Shown here: in pieces, positions 1-11,626 of the stretch | How positions within the stretch are numbered: the stretch's first letter is position 1 | Layout of the letters: every line of letters starts with the position of its first letter | Assembly (NCBI GenBank): GCA_020698575.1 | Contig: CM036247.1 | Span: 26,822,431-26,886,430 of the forward strand | Length of the DNA stretch: 64,000 nucleotides | Source of the DNA: Bostrychus sinensis | Taxonomy: Eukaryota; Chordata; Actinopteri; Gobiiformes; Eleotridae | Reading direction: 5' to 3' | Position numbers and translations under genes: made by a program | Notes under the pieces: generated by a model | What the model saw: the letters and a program-made list of their open reading frames with translations, nothing else | Told to the model about the DNA's origin: nothing | The model's database searches: none

Positions 1-294
1 AACCATATAGGAGTAAGAGTAATTAGTATATCTAATCCTTAATTTATTGTATCCTTCAATCGTGCAAAGAGCTGACTTGTTAATATAAATAATATGCACA
101 CCTAAGGTTTCAGATCCCATGACCTTATGAATAAATAGTGTCCAGAAGCTTTACATAGAATGATGCATTTAATTTTAAATTGGCCAAAATCTGTTTATTA
201 GGAAATGTAACAGGTCCATACCGTGTTATATGGTTCTGATCTGATGTATTTGTGAGTTATTTACCCGATCAGCTGCAATGAACTAATATATTCA

Positions 295-515
295 TTAATT
301 TTCTACCTCTTATCCCGCTGGGAGAGGTGCTGCAGCCTATCAAAATGTATGCTATGGGCATGAGGCAAGGGATGAGGTACACTCTGGATGATTGCCAGTT
401 GACTACATGGCTAACACTTAGTTAGATTGACTGACAGACAGCCATTCACATTTGCATTCATTACTATATGGGCAATTTAGATTTACCAATACATGCATGG
501 TACTTTCAGAACATG
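295..515 (-). repeat. SINE family B fragment
   Basis: A degraded minus-strand body (CCTCTTATCCCGCTGGGAG, CATTCACATTTGCATTCATT). The tRNA-like head is absent. Confidence 0.45.
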
Positions 516-714
516 GCAACCTCCGATGAAACTGTCAGGCAGGAGTGCCATTCAGTCTGCTATAATTTGCTAGCATTGGTTTGTTTGTCTATTAACAAGA
601 TTAGCAATTAGTCTTAGATTGTGTTACCTCGCGAGATATGGCCAAAGTTACAAATTCCAGCCACAAGGGACCAGTATAAGAAAAAATAAATAAATTGTGT
701 GATACAAGTGCTTT

Positions 715-830
715 GTGACTTAATGAAGAGAGCATTTACCCCAGGAATAGAAGATCCCTAACTGCAATATGAGGCCTTTTCTCCTCTCTCTGAGTGCTTT
801 TAGCTTTTACAATTAAAAAGCTCAGCCTTT
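715..830 (+). repeat. SINE family C fragment
   Basis: Shares the AGCATTTACCCCAGGAAT head and the CTCTCTGAGTGCTTTTAG body with the copy at 45876-46050. Confidence 0.45.
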
Positions 831-2410
831 GAATTAAACCATTGCTTCTAGGTCACAGTTTGTGTCCAATATATAGTAATAATAAATGCTTGTTAAAGTC
901 AAATGCCACTTTTGCGACTTCTCACCGTGGCTGGGCATGGCTGACTCACTGCCTTACCACTTCTCTAATCTAACAGATCTTGACCGGCTAACTGGTCGTT
1001 CTCCTGACGTGACTTTGTGCCAAAAGGCTGATTAGTCACTTGGAGCTCTCAGGCTAAGTGAGTCACTATGGCTGACCTGCTGGCGGACTGCTGGACTCCA
1101 AACTCAAGCAGGCACGGTGACTAAAAGGCACGTTTGTCAGCCGGTTAGAAAACCTGAACAACAACTAGAAGTCTGATTAAAGATCAAAATCTCTGGATGC
1201 CTTGTGAGACGGAACCAAAGAGGAAAAAAAGGAAAGAGAAGAGGATCGAGGAGGCAAAGCAGAGTTCATTACACCAAAGTTGCAGCAGCAGTGGTGACAG
1301 GCTGAGAGGGATTGCAAGAGAAGGGAAGAAATTGAGAGTGACACGAATACTCCAGGCCCCAATGCAAATAGATGCAGTTACCGGGATGGCCTGCTCCTTA
1401 AACAGATACAATACAATTGAATCACAAACACAATGGCACAATGGAAAGTGGCAGTAGACACACATATATACAGGTACGGGCTAGGTGCAGGTGTAAACAG
1501 AGGCTAAGGCGAGTGTTTCTGGACACTGGTCTGAGGGGGATCATTATATTGGACCATGCATTATCTACATCATTGGCTTTGACATGGTGTTGACACTGGG
1601 CAGTTGGTGAAGTAACAAGCACGACTACACCAATTCATATAGGCCTTTTTAGTGATTGGGTGTGTGCGTTCAGAACTCTTAAATGCAATTTTTTGGTTTA
1701 AGCAAATTGAAACCAACCAATTACATGTGTTTAATGTCACTGCCTTGGTAGGAAACATTAGCAACTGGCTTGATATGTATATGTTTTATTTGTAGGAGCA
1801 ATTAGTGCTACCAAAACTAAAAGCTGTGGGTCTGATTATTGGGTGGCCTGCACACGATCTCTAAGTTAAAGTCTGCATGTTCTTTCTGTGTTAGTAAACA
1901 CTGATAAATTTGTCAATGAGTAAACGCAAAATTGTAAGTGGAACTGGGGTGAAGGAGTACTTCAACAATGAGTCATTAGTCAGTAAGTGGACATGTGAAT
2001 TAGTCCAACAACAGGGGAAAAAAATCTAGCTGTAATGTCTTGAAAAGTGGTCAAACAAAAGTACAGTTTGTAATGATTGTATTGAAGTATCGTTATGTAA
2101 GTAACCCTTAAAAAAAAGAAAAAAACATGCACAATAGGCTAATCCTCCAGCTTGGCCCAGATCTGGAGAAGGGACCACAGGCGCTGCATTGCGGTCGCCC
2201 AATGCTCCTGAAAGGTTGTCCCAGTGACACTGAAAGAAGGATCAAGTGCAGTGGGCAAATTTCCCAAATGTAGACAAAATAGTCTACCTTAATCATAACC
2301 AACTTTTTTATCAGAAAATATGTAAAGAATTCAAATACAGTATATAGCCTCAAGGTTAGGTGTTTTCCCATTCCCCACCATTATAGTGAGACAGAAGTGG
2401 TGGTCTAAAC

Positions 2411-3327
2411 CAGTGTTTCCCAACAAGGGGGAAGGGGACCCTAGGGGTACGTGGCCACATTGCAGGGGGTACATGGAGTTTTATGATCATTTATAGCACA
2501 TTTATTTGGATTTCAAAGACTAAAATAAACCTAAATCAAAACTAATCCAGGACTACAGAGAGGGAGGGGACAAAACCAGGACTAAGCCGGGTCCAGACCA
2601 GAACTAAACCATCAACAAACCAGGACTAAACCAGCTCTAAAACCAGTGATCAACCAGGAAAAAACAGGTCTAAAACCAGAAGTAAACCAGGAATGAACCA
2701 GATCCAAACCAGGACTAAAACAGCAACTAACCAGGTCTAACACAGAACTAAACTAGGTTTAAATCAAGTCAAACCAGGTCTAAACTAAGACTAAACCTAA
2801 GTTGGGTCTAAACCAGGACTAAGCCGGGTCCAAACCAGGAATAAACCATCAACAAACCAGGACTAAACCATGCCTAAACTCAGAACAAAAGTAAAACTAG
2901 ACCAGGACTAAACCAGGTCCAAACCAGGACTAAAACAGCAACAAAACAGGTCTAACCCAAAACTAAACTAGGTCTAAATCAAGTCAAACCAGGACTAAAC
3001 TAAGACAAAACCAGGACTAAACCAGCTCTAAAACTAGAACTCAACCAGGAAAAAACAGGTCTAAAACCAGAAGTAAGCCAGGAATAAACCAGGACTAAAA
3101 TCAGAACAAAACTAAGACTAAATCAGGACTAAACCAGGTCAAAACCAGGACTAAAACAGCAACAAACCAGGTCTAATCCAGAACTAGGTCTAAATCAAGT
3201 GAAACCAGGACTAAACTAAGACTAAACCAGGACTAAACCATGCCTTAAACCAGAACTGAGCTGAGTCTAAACCAGGACTAAATCAGGTCCTGGGGGTACA
3301 CAGAACCAAAAAGGTTGGGAACCACTG
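2411..3327 (+). mobile_element. Non-autonomous hAT element with internal 11-bp minisatellite, copy 1
   Basis: The ends are imperfect inverted repeats: CAGTGTTTCCCAAC on the left and the complement of CAGTGGTTCCCAACC on the right. The flanking 8-mers GTCTAAAC (2403-2410) and GCCTAAAC (3328-3335) match at 7 of 8 positions, the duplication length expected for hAT transposons. The interior from about 2525 to 3290 is an 11-bp-period array of variants of CCAGGACTAAA. No transposase is present. A related copy lies at 33546-34193. Confidence 0.85.
2525..3290. repeat. 11-bp minisatellite inside hAT copy 1
   Basis: Roughly 70 degenerate units of CCAGGACTAAA or CCAGGTCTAAA. Units vary by substitution and by one-base length changes. 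Confidence 0.85.
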
Positions 3328-3954
3328 GCCTAAACTTCTGTATACTTCCAGAAGCCATTGTCTGCAAATGTACGTTTAGGATTCAATGTGTGAACATGAT
3401 CCAGAAACACTGGATTCTCTGGGCCAAAGTTCATTTAAATCTAAAATGGAAAACTGTTCTATGGTAAGATAACTCAAACCAGACTAGATGAGTGTTTCAG
3501 GTGTCATTATTAAGTGTGGGGGAAATGACCTGTGCAGTCACGGTGGAGTGGGGAAGACACAAGAACTAAAGGACGTAAGGAAAAGGAGAGGACAGAGCTA
3601 TAAAAATGAGTTGCTGGTCTTGAGGTAGGGTGACCTTCAGCGTTGGGCTATGGGGAGGATCAACCTCTGGGAGACGCAGGCAGCTTGGCAAAGTCACTCC
3701 TACACAGGGAGCTGAGCAGTCCGGGGTCAGGCCAAACAAACAGACGCACATACTCTGAATCACCTCTCACCAGGACCCAGTCTCCACACACTCACAGCCA
3801 AAAGATATGAGGTGCAAAAACACCCAATGTGCCAATGCAAGTGGGTTCTTCAACTTTTTCTTTTTTTTCTTTTTTCTTTACTGGCCACAGACAGAGAAAG
3901 CCTGAAAGCAGACATTAGGGAGGGGGGTAACAGCGGGGAGCGAAGAGAAGGTGT

Positions 3955-4110
3955 CGCCTCCACTCACTGATCCCTTATGCTAAGAGGAATTTGCATACAT
4001 TTTTAATCAAAGCAAATTAGATCATAACCAAATTAAATCACGCTTTCCAGCCGCCCCCTTCTCTGTCTGCCTCCTGTTCCATCCACCCACCTATTCCTCA
4101 TCATTTAATT
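3955..4110. promoter_or_regulatory. Candidate conserved noncoding element
   Basis: Contains the octamer-like AATTTGCATAC, TTTTTAATCAAAGC, AACCAAATTAAATCACGC and ATTTAATTATAG, without repeat similarity. Inference only. Confidence 0.28.
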
Positions 4111-4545
4111 ATAGTCACTAATAGGTATGCTTAGACAGAAAAGGGAAACCCAGAGTACATTCAGAGCCGATTGCAAAGAATATATTTATATTTAAGATTC
4201 AAAATGAGCTTGTATTGGGTGTATCTAGGAGGCAAGATAAAATTGGTAAACAAAAAATGGGACATGAGCTGCTGTTAGCCACTGCTAATTTGTGTTTTCT
4301 GAGCTGTTGTACGCTCAGAAGTGGTTAGCACATCCGGGCATATTTGGGTGCACAGTGATAGAGTGGTCAGCGCTTTTGGAATGTTGGAATGGAGTCTATA
4401 TAGGGCATCAGATGTCCCGCTTGCCTAGGGTTCCTATAGTGTTTAGAAATGGCTCTGAATTTCTACCTTTTATTCTGCAACTCATTTAAACATCACATGG
4501 ACTCCAAAACATTTATGTAAGGTGAAAAAGTTACTGAATTCTTCT

Positions 4546-4690
4546 CCAAGTGTTCGCCCACCAACCAGAGGGTCCGTGGTTGGAACTGCCTAGAGGCGCA
4601 TACTGTCATTGTGTCCTTGGGCAAGACACTTTACCCACATTGCCTACTCCAGTTGTTCTATGTGGCTGACATCCCTCTGTGATCTTTTTT
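4546..4690 (+). repeat. SINE family A fragment
   Basis: Contains the GTGTCCTTGGGCAAGACACT block and part of a degraded tRNA-like head. The distal body is missing. Confidence 0.6.
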
Positions 4691-4734
4691 CTTGAAGACA
4701 GAGTCAATTATTATGCAACCCTAACTTTTACATA

Positions 4735-4860
4735 AGACTGTTCATGTGTGTCTTTAGATGGTGGGAGGAAGCAACGGTATCAAGGGAAGAACATGCAAGA
4801 CTCCCCTCCTCCCAGAATCCTCTTGCTGAGAGGCAGGAGCGTTAACCACGCTGCAAACAT
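4735..4860 (-). repeat. SINE family B fragment
   Basis: The minus-strand head and part of the body remain: AGAACATGCAAGACTCC and the GAGCGTTAACCACGCTGC segment. Confidence 0.45.
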
Positions 4861-6015
4861 GCTCACCTTAAGCACAACTTAAGGTAGAATAATTACATGT
4901 ACATGACCTCTTTAAGCATAATTACCACATGCTATAGCTACTGAAAAATGAACAAAGCATAACATATTTTTTTGGTTGCAGGTTTACATATATCTTGGCA
5001 GAATTCTGGGGTTCTGCTACTGTCAAATGTGCACCAGCAAATACATAGCAATAAATCAAATAAAAACACATACACGCACACACATACACAACGACAACCA
5101 CGCACATTGGCTAACAAAAGAGTCACCCACCGCAGAAAGCAGACACCTCCTCCTACATTCCTCTCCACACCCTATGCTGCTAAACAGATTGGTATCGGCC
5201 CCCATTGCTATAGCTATCGCCCATTACACAATGACTTCCTGCTGTTGTCCAATAACTCAATCACAAATCTATTATAGGCAATCATAGCCAGGTCCGTCTC
5301 CTCACTAGCCCTCAATGCACTTTGTCAGAAAACACAATTTTCCACGATTCCCACCCTGATGAAAAATAAATCCTATCTCTAATTGTACATGCATGTGGCA
5401 AACCTAAGCTGAGAGGTGCACGTCTACACACTACACACATACACATGCATGCTCGTACACGTTTAAGAGCGATACGTTATACTTTCTTTCTTTCTCTGTA
5501 GCACACCAGCGCTCGGGCACACAAGGTGCCTGCAGGCCTATTTGAGATGCAGACTCCAGTGTTCCAGTAAATAATATTAAAAGTCATATCATGAATAAAT
5601 CAGCAGGCGGGGCACAAACGTCTACACGGTGACACATTCACATACAGTAGACAGGAAGACAGGAGGAGAGGCAGGAACACACAATGTACACACTAATTGC
5701 TCTCTTATACACTCATATATAATAGTTAATGCCAAAAATGAAGAAACCTATGGCAGTTAAAATGTTTAATGCCCAGTAATTTATACCAGCATTGAAAAAC
5801 GTCACGGACTGACAGGGCTTGAAGCAATTTGAAGACCTCCTTTGAATTTTGTGATTTGAGCCACTAAAGGTTGTATGAAGTCATGTCCACACTAATTTTA
5901 ATTTTAAGACATGCTGTTTCTAGCTCTTATTTTCGCTAAGGAGGTTATGTTTTTGCCGGCGTGGGTTTGTTGGATGTTTATTTGGCAAGAAAACTAAAAA
6001 AAAAAAAAAAAAAAT

Positions 6016-6072
6016 GATGGTTGGTAATGGATAGAGCATTTACCCCTGAACTAGAAGACAGCCAGGTAAAAA
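6016..6072 (+). repeat. SINE family C fragment between poly(A) tracts
   Basis: Shares AATGGATAGAGCATTTACCC and TGAACTAGAAGA with the other family C copies. It is flanked by A-runs at about 5996-6014 and 6067-6093. Confidence 0.5.
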
Positions 6073-7026
6073 AAAAAAAAAAAAAAAAAAAAACTAACCT
6101 TTTTAAAATTTTAAGCATAATTTAAAAAGGGGAGATATTTGGGGGAAAGAGCGCCCTCTTTTTTGTTTTGTTGTTGTTGTTTTTTTGTTTTGTTTTTTGT
6201 AGTTTTTTTTTTTTTTTTTTGATGAACTGTATTTAAATAGTGGAAACTCTTATTTTTTTAAGTAGAGAATGTTTTTTGTGACTTTTAATTCTGAGGAGCA
6301 CTTTTTTATTTTGAGACAAGTTTATTTTTTTGATCAGTGTTTTTTTTCAGAGGCGTTTTAAAAATTGAGATGTGGCTTTATTTTAATGGACTCCTTTTCA
6401 TTTTTAGAGATGAGTTTATTTTGAGGCAACACACTTAAAAATCTTCCTCTGCTTTTATTTTTCTAGTGGACAAAAACAGTTTTGATGATGCTCCTGTTTT
6501 AATATAGACATTTATTATAATGTTTTGTATATTCTTTTTCTAAATTTGAGGCATGGGTCTATTTTTAAGGGAAGATTAAAAAAAAAACAAAAAAAAACGA
6601 TTTACTTCTGCTTTTATTTTTCATGTTTCACCTCAGGATTTTAGGACAATGTAATTTATGTGTACATTTTCACATTTCACACACTTTAGGTAAATTGTTG
6701 AGAGAGAAAAATCATTGTGTTAAAGAAAATGTTAAAGGCTGCTTCCCTCACAATCAGATGTAAGGAGTAGTAGTAACAACTGCTATTTAATTACAACTTA
6801 TGTCCAATTATAAAAACTTTTAAACCCACAATCACACTTTACACTTTTTTACTTATACTAAATTATTTAAAACTAATATAGATTAAGAAGACATAGAAAT
6901 ACCAGGTTTGAACAGAAGGTCCAGGTTCTCAGAAAGGTTTTCATTTTGAAAAATTAAGATTGCTTATTCATTACCTGTAAGTTTATTAGAGATGTTATTA
7001 TTCAAAAATGTAGCTTGATATATAGT

Positions 7027-7515
7027 TTAAAAGTCCTATATTATGTTTATTTTCATTCTTTCTTTTTTGTTTGCTTTTTTGCTTTAGTACTTCAGGTTTT
7101 ATAATTTTATAAAGTACTTGTATGGAAAACATCACTTTTTGGGGGAACTGTTACTGTTTTTTTCACCTTTATTTGATGGGACTGCTGAAATCATGTGAGA
7201 AGAGTGCGGGGAGAGATATTCGGCATAACGTCAGAATCCAAACTTGCAGAGACAGAAAATCTGCACAGTAACTCTACTAAGCAACAGTATATGCTGGTAC
7301 TGCTGAAAAAAAACTTCAATTAGGTGTCTGTTGCCCTCTGCTGACGACAGTGGGGAATGGACAGAGCATAAAATGGCTAATTAGCACAAACCAAGCCACA
7401 CGGTGCTAATGGATAGATAAATGAGCGGATTGCTTCATAGTCATGGCAATTTAAGCCCTGTAAATATCAGAAGGAGTCAATATTATAACGTGGTTAAAAG
7501 CCCAAAAAGGCCGCT
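7027..7515 (+). repeat. Partial copy of the TTAA-type dispersed repeat
   Basis: Starts at a TTAA (7027-7030) followed by a degenerate AAGTCCTATATTATG end. It contains the CAGTGGGGAATGGACAGAGC block shared with 25430-25560 and 33310-33400. Confidence 0.5.
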
Positions 7516-8544
7516 ACATCAACTGGAGTTCATATGAGGTTAATCATAATTTTATGGATGAGTGACAGCTGTAATCACCGCGCTCTGCCAACAGCGTTCT
7601 GACATACTTCTATGTGCAAACCATCTGCAAATGCACTTTTGCACGTAGTTTTCCCCTATAGCCAAAATTCCTGTACTGATTTATATACAGTACATTTCAG
7701 GACAGGTGAGGTTCTGCTGGATTTTACACCTTTTTTTTTTTTTTTTTTTTTTTTTTGCCTGTTTATGTCAGACTCCTTTGAACTCACCTGGAGAGCGGCT
7801 CCGCAAGCCACTTGACTTCTATTAAGGTGAAGTACATAAAGGCATGTTTGGCTCGTTTCTGTTGTGGCCCGAGGGAGGAGAATGAGACACAAATCCTGGG
7901 GCGGTACACACAGTAATTTCCACACGATAGTACTTCGAAGGCATTGAGATTAAAAATTATATGTAAACGTTTGGAATACGTTATGAAGCCATTGTGCAAA
8001 GAAATGCAGAAGACGTGCACGTATTGGTATAGAGAAAGGCCCGAGGCATGTGTTGTTCTTGTGCTGATATAAAGTAGTTAGCTCTAGTATGATGGGTACG
8101 ATAAGAAAATCACGCTATTCCTTTATCCCGACATCAACGCTGCCCTAACCTGACATAACTTGTAAATGTGCATATTCATAGTCTTATAATATGCACATTT
8201 ATTTTGGCAGATGAACTACTGTCTCAAGGTTAAAGTCATCTCACTGGCACCGAGGCCACAAGTAATGCTGGTCTTAATAAAGTGGCTGTTTTTATGACTT
8301 TTGTCTCTAAATACATTTAGTCTCTGCCACAGCAAATGCAAATAACAGACTCAAAGAATATATTGAATTTTAACTTCCTGTGGCTAGTGGGAATATCTTT
8401 GGGCCAAATGGCTAACAGTATACTGTCCCAGGCTTTGTTATTGCTGTTAATTGGGTAGGTTAATAGCACTTGTGTATTGACTAGGCCAAAATTAATGAAT
8501 GTACGTTACATAGAAATGGTCATGCATTTTTTCAATCGTTTGAG

Positions 8545-9135
8545 ATGTACTATATATTTGCTGCTCCAAAACTGCCATTAGGGATTAGACAGGCTCAGTC
8601 TCTACCTATTTTTAAATCACTTTTAAAAATACTTAGTTTTTCTCTGGCTTTTAACACAGAGAGAGAGAGTATCTTATTACTTATCTTATTTATTTATTCT
8701 TACTCTATTGCTTCTCTCTGGGACAAAATTCCCAGTTACAAACAGAGCAATGTTGTGTACTCCATCCACTGCAGTGAGAACTGTAATGAACAGTACATTG
8801 GAGAAACCAAACAACCTCTGCACAAGCGGTTATACCAACACCGCAGGGCCAACTCCAGTGGACCAGAATCTGCAGTACACCTCCACCTGAAGGCCACAAA
8901 CCACTCCTTTGAGGACAGTGAGGTCCAAATCTTAGCCAGAGAGAAAGCATGGTTTGAGCGAGGAGTGAAAGAAGCAATCTTTGTCAAAAAAGATAAACCT
9001 TCTTTAAACAGAAATGGTGGTCTCAGATACAACCTTCCTTCTGTCTACAACAGTCTCCTGAAACCCAAACAAAATAAACCAGTTTCACTCAGGTCATTTA
9101 CATCTGAAGGAGCTGCCCAGGCTGGGGAGGGTTAA
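8545..9135 (+). pseudogene. Chimeric remnant frame: LINE RT C-terminus joined to Penelope GIY-YIG domain
   Basis: This 196-codon open frame is an accident of nested insertion. Residues 1-56 come from the LINE tail: the APKLPLGIRQAQSLPIFKSL block resembles the C-terminal end of fish L2-type reverse transcriptases. Residues from 57 on come from the Penelope-like element. They show VVY (70-72) and YIG (84-86) for the GIY-YIG motifs, a Cys pair (C76, C80) between them as in Penelope-type domains, Arg95 as the likely catalytic arginine, and KEAIF with Glu143 as the likely metal-binding glutamate. The NLPSVYN block (163-169) is also typical. The nuclease part looks intact but lacks its reverse transcriptase and a credible start, so I do not treat it as a working gene. 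Confidence 0.75.
8558..8713 (+). mobile_element. LINE 3' end, left half (split by Penelope insertion)
   Basis: It encodes the C-terminal reverse-transcriptase block (IRQAQSLPIFKSLLK) seen in fish L2-type LINEs. The sequence resumes after the Penelope-like fragment at 9387. The 10 bp at its right edge, 8704-8713, is one copy of the Penelope target duplication. Confidence 0.65.
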
Positions 9136-9376
9136 CGACTCTCACTCCAGCTGAGGACAAAGGACTCCTAATGACCCGAAACCACTCAGGCTATTCATTG
9201 TCACATTGACCAATAGAATTTAGTTTCAGGTCTAAACTCCTCCTTCCTAGAAGAATATAAACCAGCTCTCTTACCAGTTCATTTCAGAATTGAGAAAGCC
9301 TCTTGGATAAGAGGTGAAACGTCTTCTACTTGAAAAATCCAATCCAGATGACTGCTTTTTTAACTTTTTGTTGCAA
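8714..9376 (+). mobile_element. Penelope-like retroelement 3' fragment with GIY-YIG endonuclease region
   Basis: A 663-bp fragment bounded by a 10-bp direct repeat, TCTATTGCTT, at 8704-8713 and 9377-9386. It carries the end of a reading frame closing at 9133-9135 that encodes a GIY-YIG nuclease domain, the endonuclease typical of Penelope-like elements. Downstream are about 240 bp of noncoding tail with a small hairpin at 9299-9314. The reverse transcriptase is missing, so this is a 5'-truncated dead copy. It is inserted in an older LINE 3' tail whose two halves flank it. Confidence 0.8.
9299..9323 (+). other. Small hairpin followed by GAAAC in the Penelope tail
   Basis: CCTCTT (9299-9304) pairs with AAGAGG (9309-9314) across a GGAT loop. 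GAAACGTC follows at 9316-9323 and TTGAGAA precedes at 9290-9296. The layout recalls stem II and the GAAA strand of a hammerhead ribozyme, which Penelope-like elements are known to carry. The canonical CTGATGA strand is imperfect here, so activity is doubtful. Confidence 0.4.
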
Positions 9377-9565
9377 TCTATTGCTTTTACTCATGTTTTA
9401 TATGAATATTGCAATATATTTCATTATATTATGTGTTTTCTTGTGTTTTTATTTTCTGTAATGTGTGTATTTGATCTTATTTGTTTTATTACCTCTGTAT
9501 AGCACTTTGGCTGACTGTAACAGTTTTTAAAGTGCTTTACAAATGAAGTTGGTATGGTATGGAAA
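9377..9565 (+). mobile_element. LINE 3' end, right half
   Basis: A T-rich LINE 3' UTR ending in the characteristic stretch where 'agcactttggctgactgt' is followed by 'aaagtgctttacaaatgaag' (about 9500-9548). It is directly continuous with 8558-8713 if the Penelope-like insertion is removed. Confidence 0.65.
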
Positions 9566-9567
9566 AT

Positions 9568-10445
9568 TTAAAGGGGATTTAATGCGTTTTTATCCATATT
9601 TTTAAAACATTTTGGATCACCTCTAGAACTGCATTGCATGTTTTAAAACCTTTTAAAAATATATGTAACTAAAAGAGACTATTTTTAACATGTATGGGGT
9701 GAGAGCAGCTCAGTTGGTAGACACGTTTGTCCACTAACCTGAAAGTTGATGGTTCAAGCCCCAATATCGGCATTGAAAACTGTCATTGTGTCCTTGGGCA
9801 AGACATTTACCCACATTGCCTATGTATAAATGTGTCATTTGCTAGTTGGAGGTGCTGTAGGAGCACATTGGCACGCCTCTGTCAGTCCTGCCCAGGGCAG
9901 CTGTAGCTACAGAAGTAGTTTATCACCACTGAGTGTGACTGAGGAGTGGATGAATAATAGAATGTAAGTGCTTTGTGCATCTAGAAAAATGCTAAATAAA
10001 TCCAATGCATTATTATTATGTTCTCTACTAATGCCATAAAGAAACAGGTAAAGAGACCAGCAGAGTGCAGCAGATGGCAGAAGATGGAAGACTATTGCGG
10101 TCGTTTGAACATAATTGAAAGAATAAAAGGAACTTCACTTCCTTAAACTTTTTGTATGATGCCATTTTACTACAAAACAAAAAATTGTGTGAGGAATTAG
10201 TGAAAACAGCTGTATTGGATACATAAGTGAGAGCAGATTAAATGTAGTTGTAGCTTGTTGATTGGCCAGTGTCTTCTTGAGTTGGCGGGGGTTCATGGGA
10301 GAGGCAGCAGTTTGTGCAACTGAGCATTTTGGGGGTTCAGAATGGCCGTGCCGGAGAATAGAGGATTATTGAAGACATGCGTGAATGAAACAAAACACAA
10401 CTCCAGGTATGTTTGTGATGAGGGAACATTATAACATGGTGGTGT
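9568..10445 (+). mobile_element. TTAA-type element, copy interrupted by a SINE
   Basis: It begins TTAA then AGGGGATTTAATGCG at 9568 and matches 26806-27100 in two blocks, 9572-9695 and 10020-10200. Between them sits a SINE (9698-10018). The later part, near 10375-10440, matches the segment at 26280-26350. The right terminus is not recognisable. Confidence 0.55.
9698..10018 (+). repeat. tRNA-derived SINE, family A
   Basis: The head resembles a tRNA with an A box (AGCTCAGTTGGTAGA, about 9705-9719) and a B box (GGTTCAAGCCC). The body has the CCTTGGGCAAGACA block common in fish SINEs, and an ATT-rich tail. Related copies lie at 11190, 36425, 36838 and 43835, with fragments at 4546 and 29605. Confidence 0.8.
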
Positions 10446-11189
10446 GGATAACATATTTTGGCAGTACCACTTTTTTCCAGCCTTTTGTTGTCCTTGTCCC
10501 AACTGTTACAATACGTTACTGCCATCAAATTCAAAGGAGTTATTTTATTATTAATAAACTGTCTGTTTCAAAACCTCATGTTAGTTACTTGTTCTTTTAA
10601 ATGTGAATAAAATGATTTCATGAGATTTACAAATGATTGTTTTGTGTTCTTGTTTCCATATTTATATTGTCTTTGGAATTAGGTTTGTACAAGAAAATGT
10701 GGGAAGCTTTCTCTATAAATGTTGTTTTGTTCTGTTTTTTCAATGACCCTATACAGTATACATCCTATAGATTCAGGCTCAGTTTTGTGCTCCTGTCTCC
10801 AAACTGGAAGTGTGCTGACAACTATCTGCAGTATAGGGAATACATTAGCTATCCCAAATCCTCACTGACAAAATACTGAACAAGCTGCAAAAACCTTGCT
10901 TTATGTAGATGTGTATGTAGATGTATAATTAGCTTCATGCCATTAGTGACATCCCAGCAAGTGTGTGGACAAGTGATACTTCAAAAGACTGCATACATAT
11001 TCTCCAAAAGTCCATAAGCATTGAATGTGTAAATTAAAGTTAATTGAGCTCAGTACTTGTACAGCAAGTGGATGGCATTCAAATAAAAAACCTATCTAGA
11101 AGAGGATATAGGGGACACCGACATAGAGGTTGCAGTTGCAGTTTCAGTGCAGTGAAGTGGAAAGTATCTAGAAACCTTTATTCAAGTAA

Positions 11190-11466
11190 TTTAATAATAA
11201 TAATAATAATAATAATGCTCATATAGTTGCTTTACCATTTGGTGCATTATTCATTCACTCCACAGCTGCTCTGGGGCAGACTGATGGAAGTGTGGCTGCC
11301 AATTTGTACCTATGGGCTCTTCGACCAACACCAAACACAGTAACACTGACACATTCATAAAGGCAAGGCTAGGTGAAGTGTCTTGCCCAAGGACATAATG
11401 ACAGTTTGCAATGCCGATAGCGGGGATCGACCCGGTGCAGGTCTCTACCGACTCAGCTACTGCTGG
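11190..11466 (-). repeat. tRNA-derived SINE, family A
   Basis: Minus-strand copy with an (ATT)n tail at its left edge (11192-11216), the inverted CCTTGGGCAAGACACTTCA block near 11380, and the tRNA-like head near 11420-11466. Confidence 0.75.
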
Positions 11467-11587
11467 ACAAAATTGAATTATTACATTTTTAGGTTAATGG
11501 ACTCCCTGAGTATTATTTTTAATGGAATAAATTTAGAGGAAAAATGTTTTTATTCAAGCAGTTTTTATACAGTAGAAGAAAATTAGT

Positions 11588-11622
<35 letters not shown>
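11588..11622. repeat. Poly(T) tract
   Basis: An uninterrupted run of about 35 T. Similar T or A runs of 17-27 bases occur near 6069, 7732, 22068, 25029 and 28062. Confidence 0.9.

Positions 11623-11626
<4 letters not shown>

Larger units (their letters stand above)
1..2402. other. Intergenic; no gene seen
   Basis: Contains only the SINE remnants at 295-515 and 715-830. The open frames here are short, overlap on both strands and match no family I recognise. Confidence 0.6.
3336..7026. other. Intergenic; no gene seen
   Basis: Holds the candidate element at 3955-4110, SINE fragments near 4546-4860, a CA-rich tract near 5066-5105 and long A- and T-runs at 5996-6220. From 6100 to 7026 it is very T-rich, low-complexity sequence with no coding signal. 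Confidence 0.6.

Noticed and set aside
2525..3290. CRISPR-like array of short repeats
   Set aside because: Units are 11 bp, contiguous and degenerate with no spacers, inside a transposon in a vertebrate genome.
4972..5287. Overlapping 100-codon frames with Thr-His repeats
   Set aside because: Produced by a CA-rich tract; frames overlap in several phases with no homology.
9698..9770. tRNA gene with A and B boxes
   Set aside because: The same head recurs with the same non-tRNA body at several loci, so it is a SINE head.
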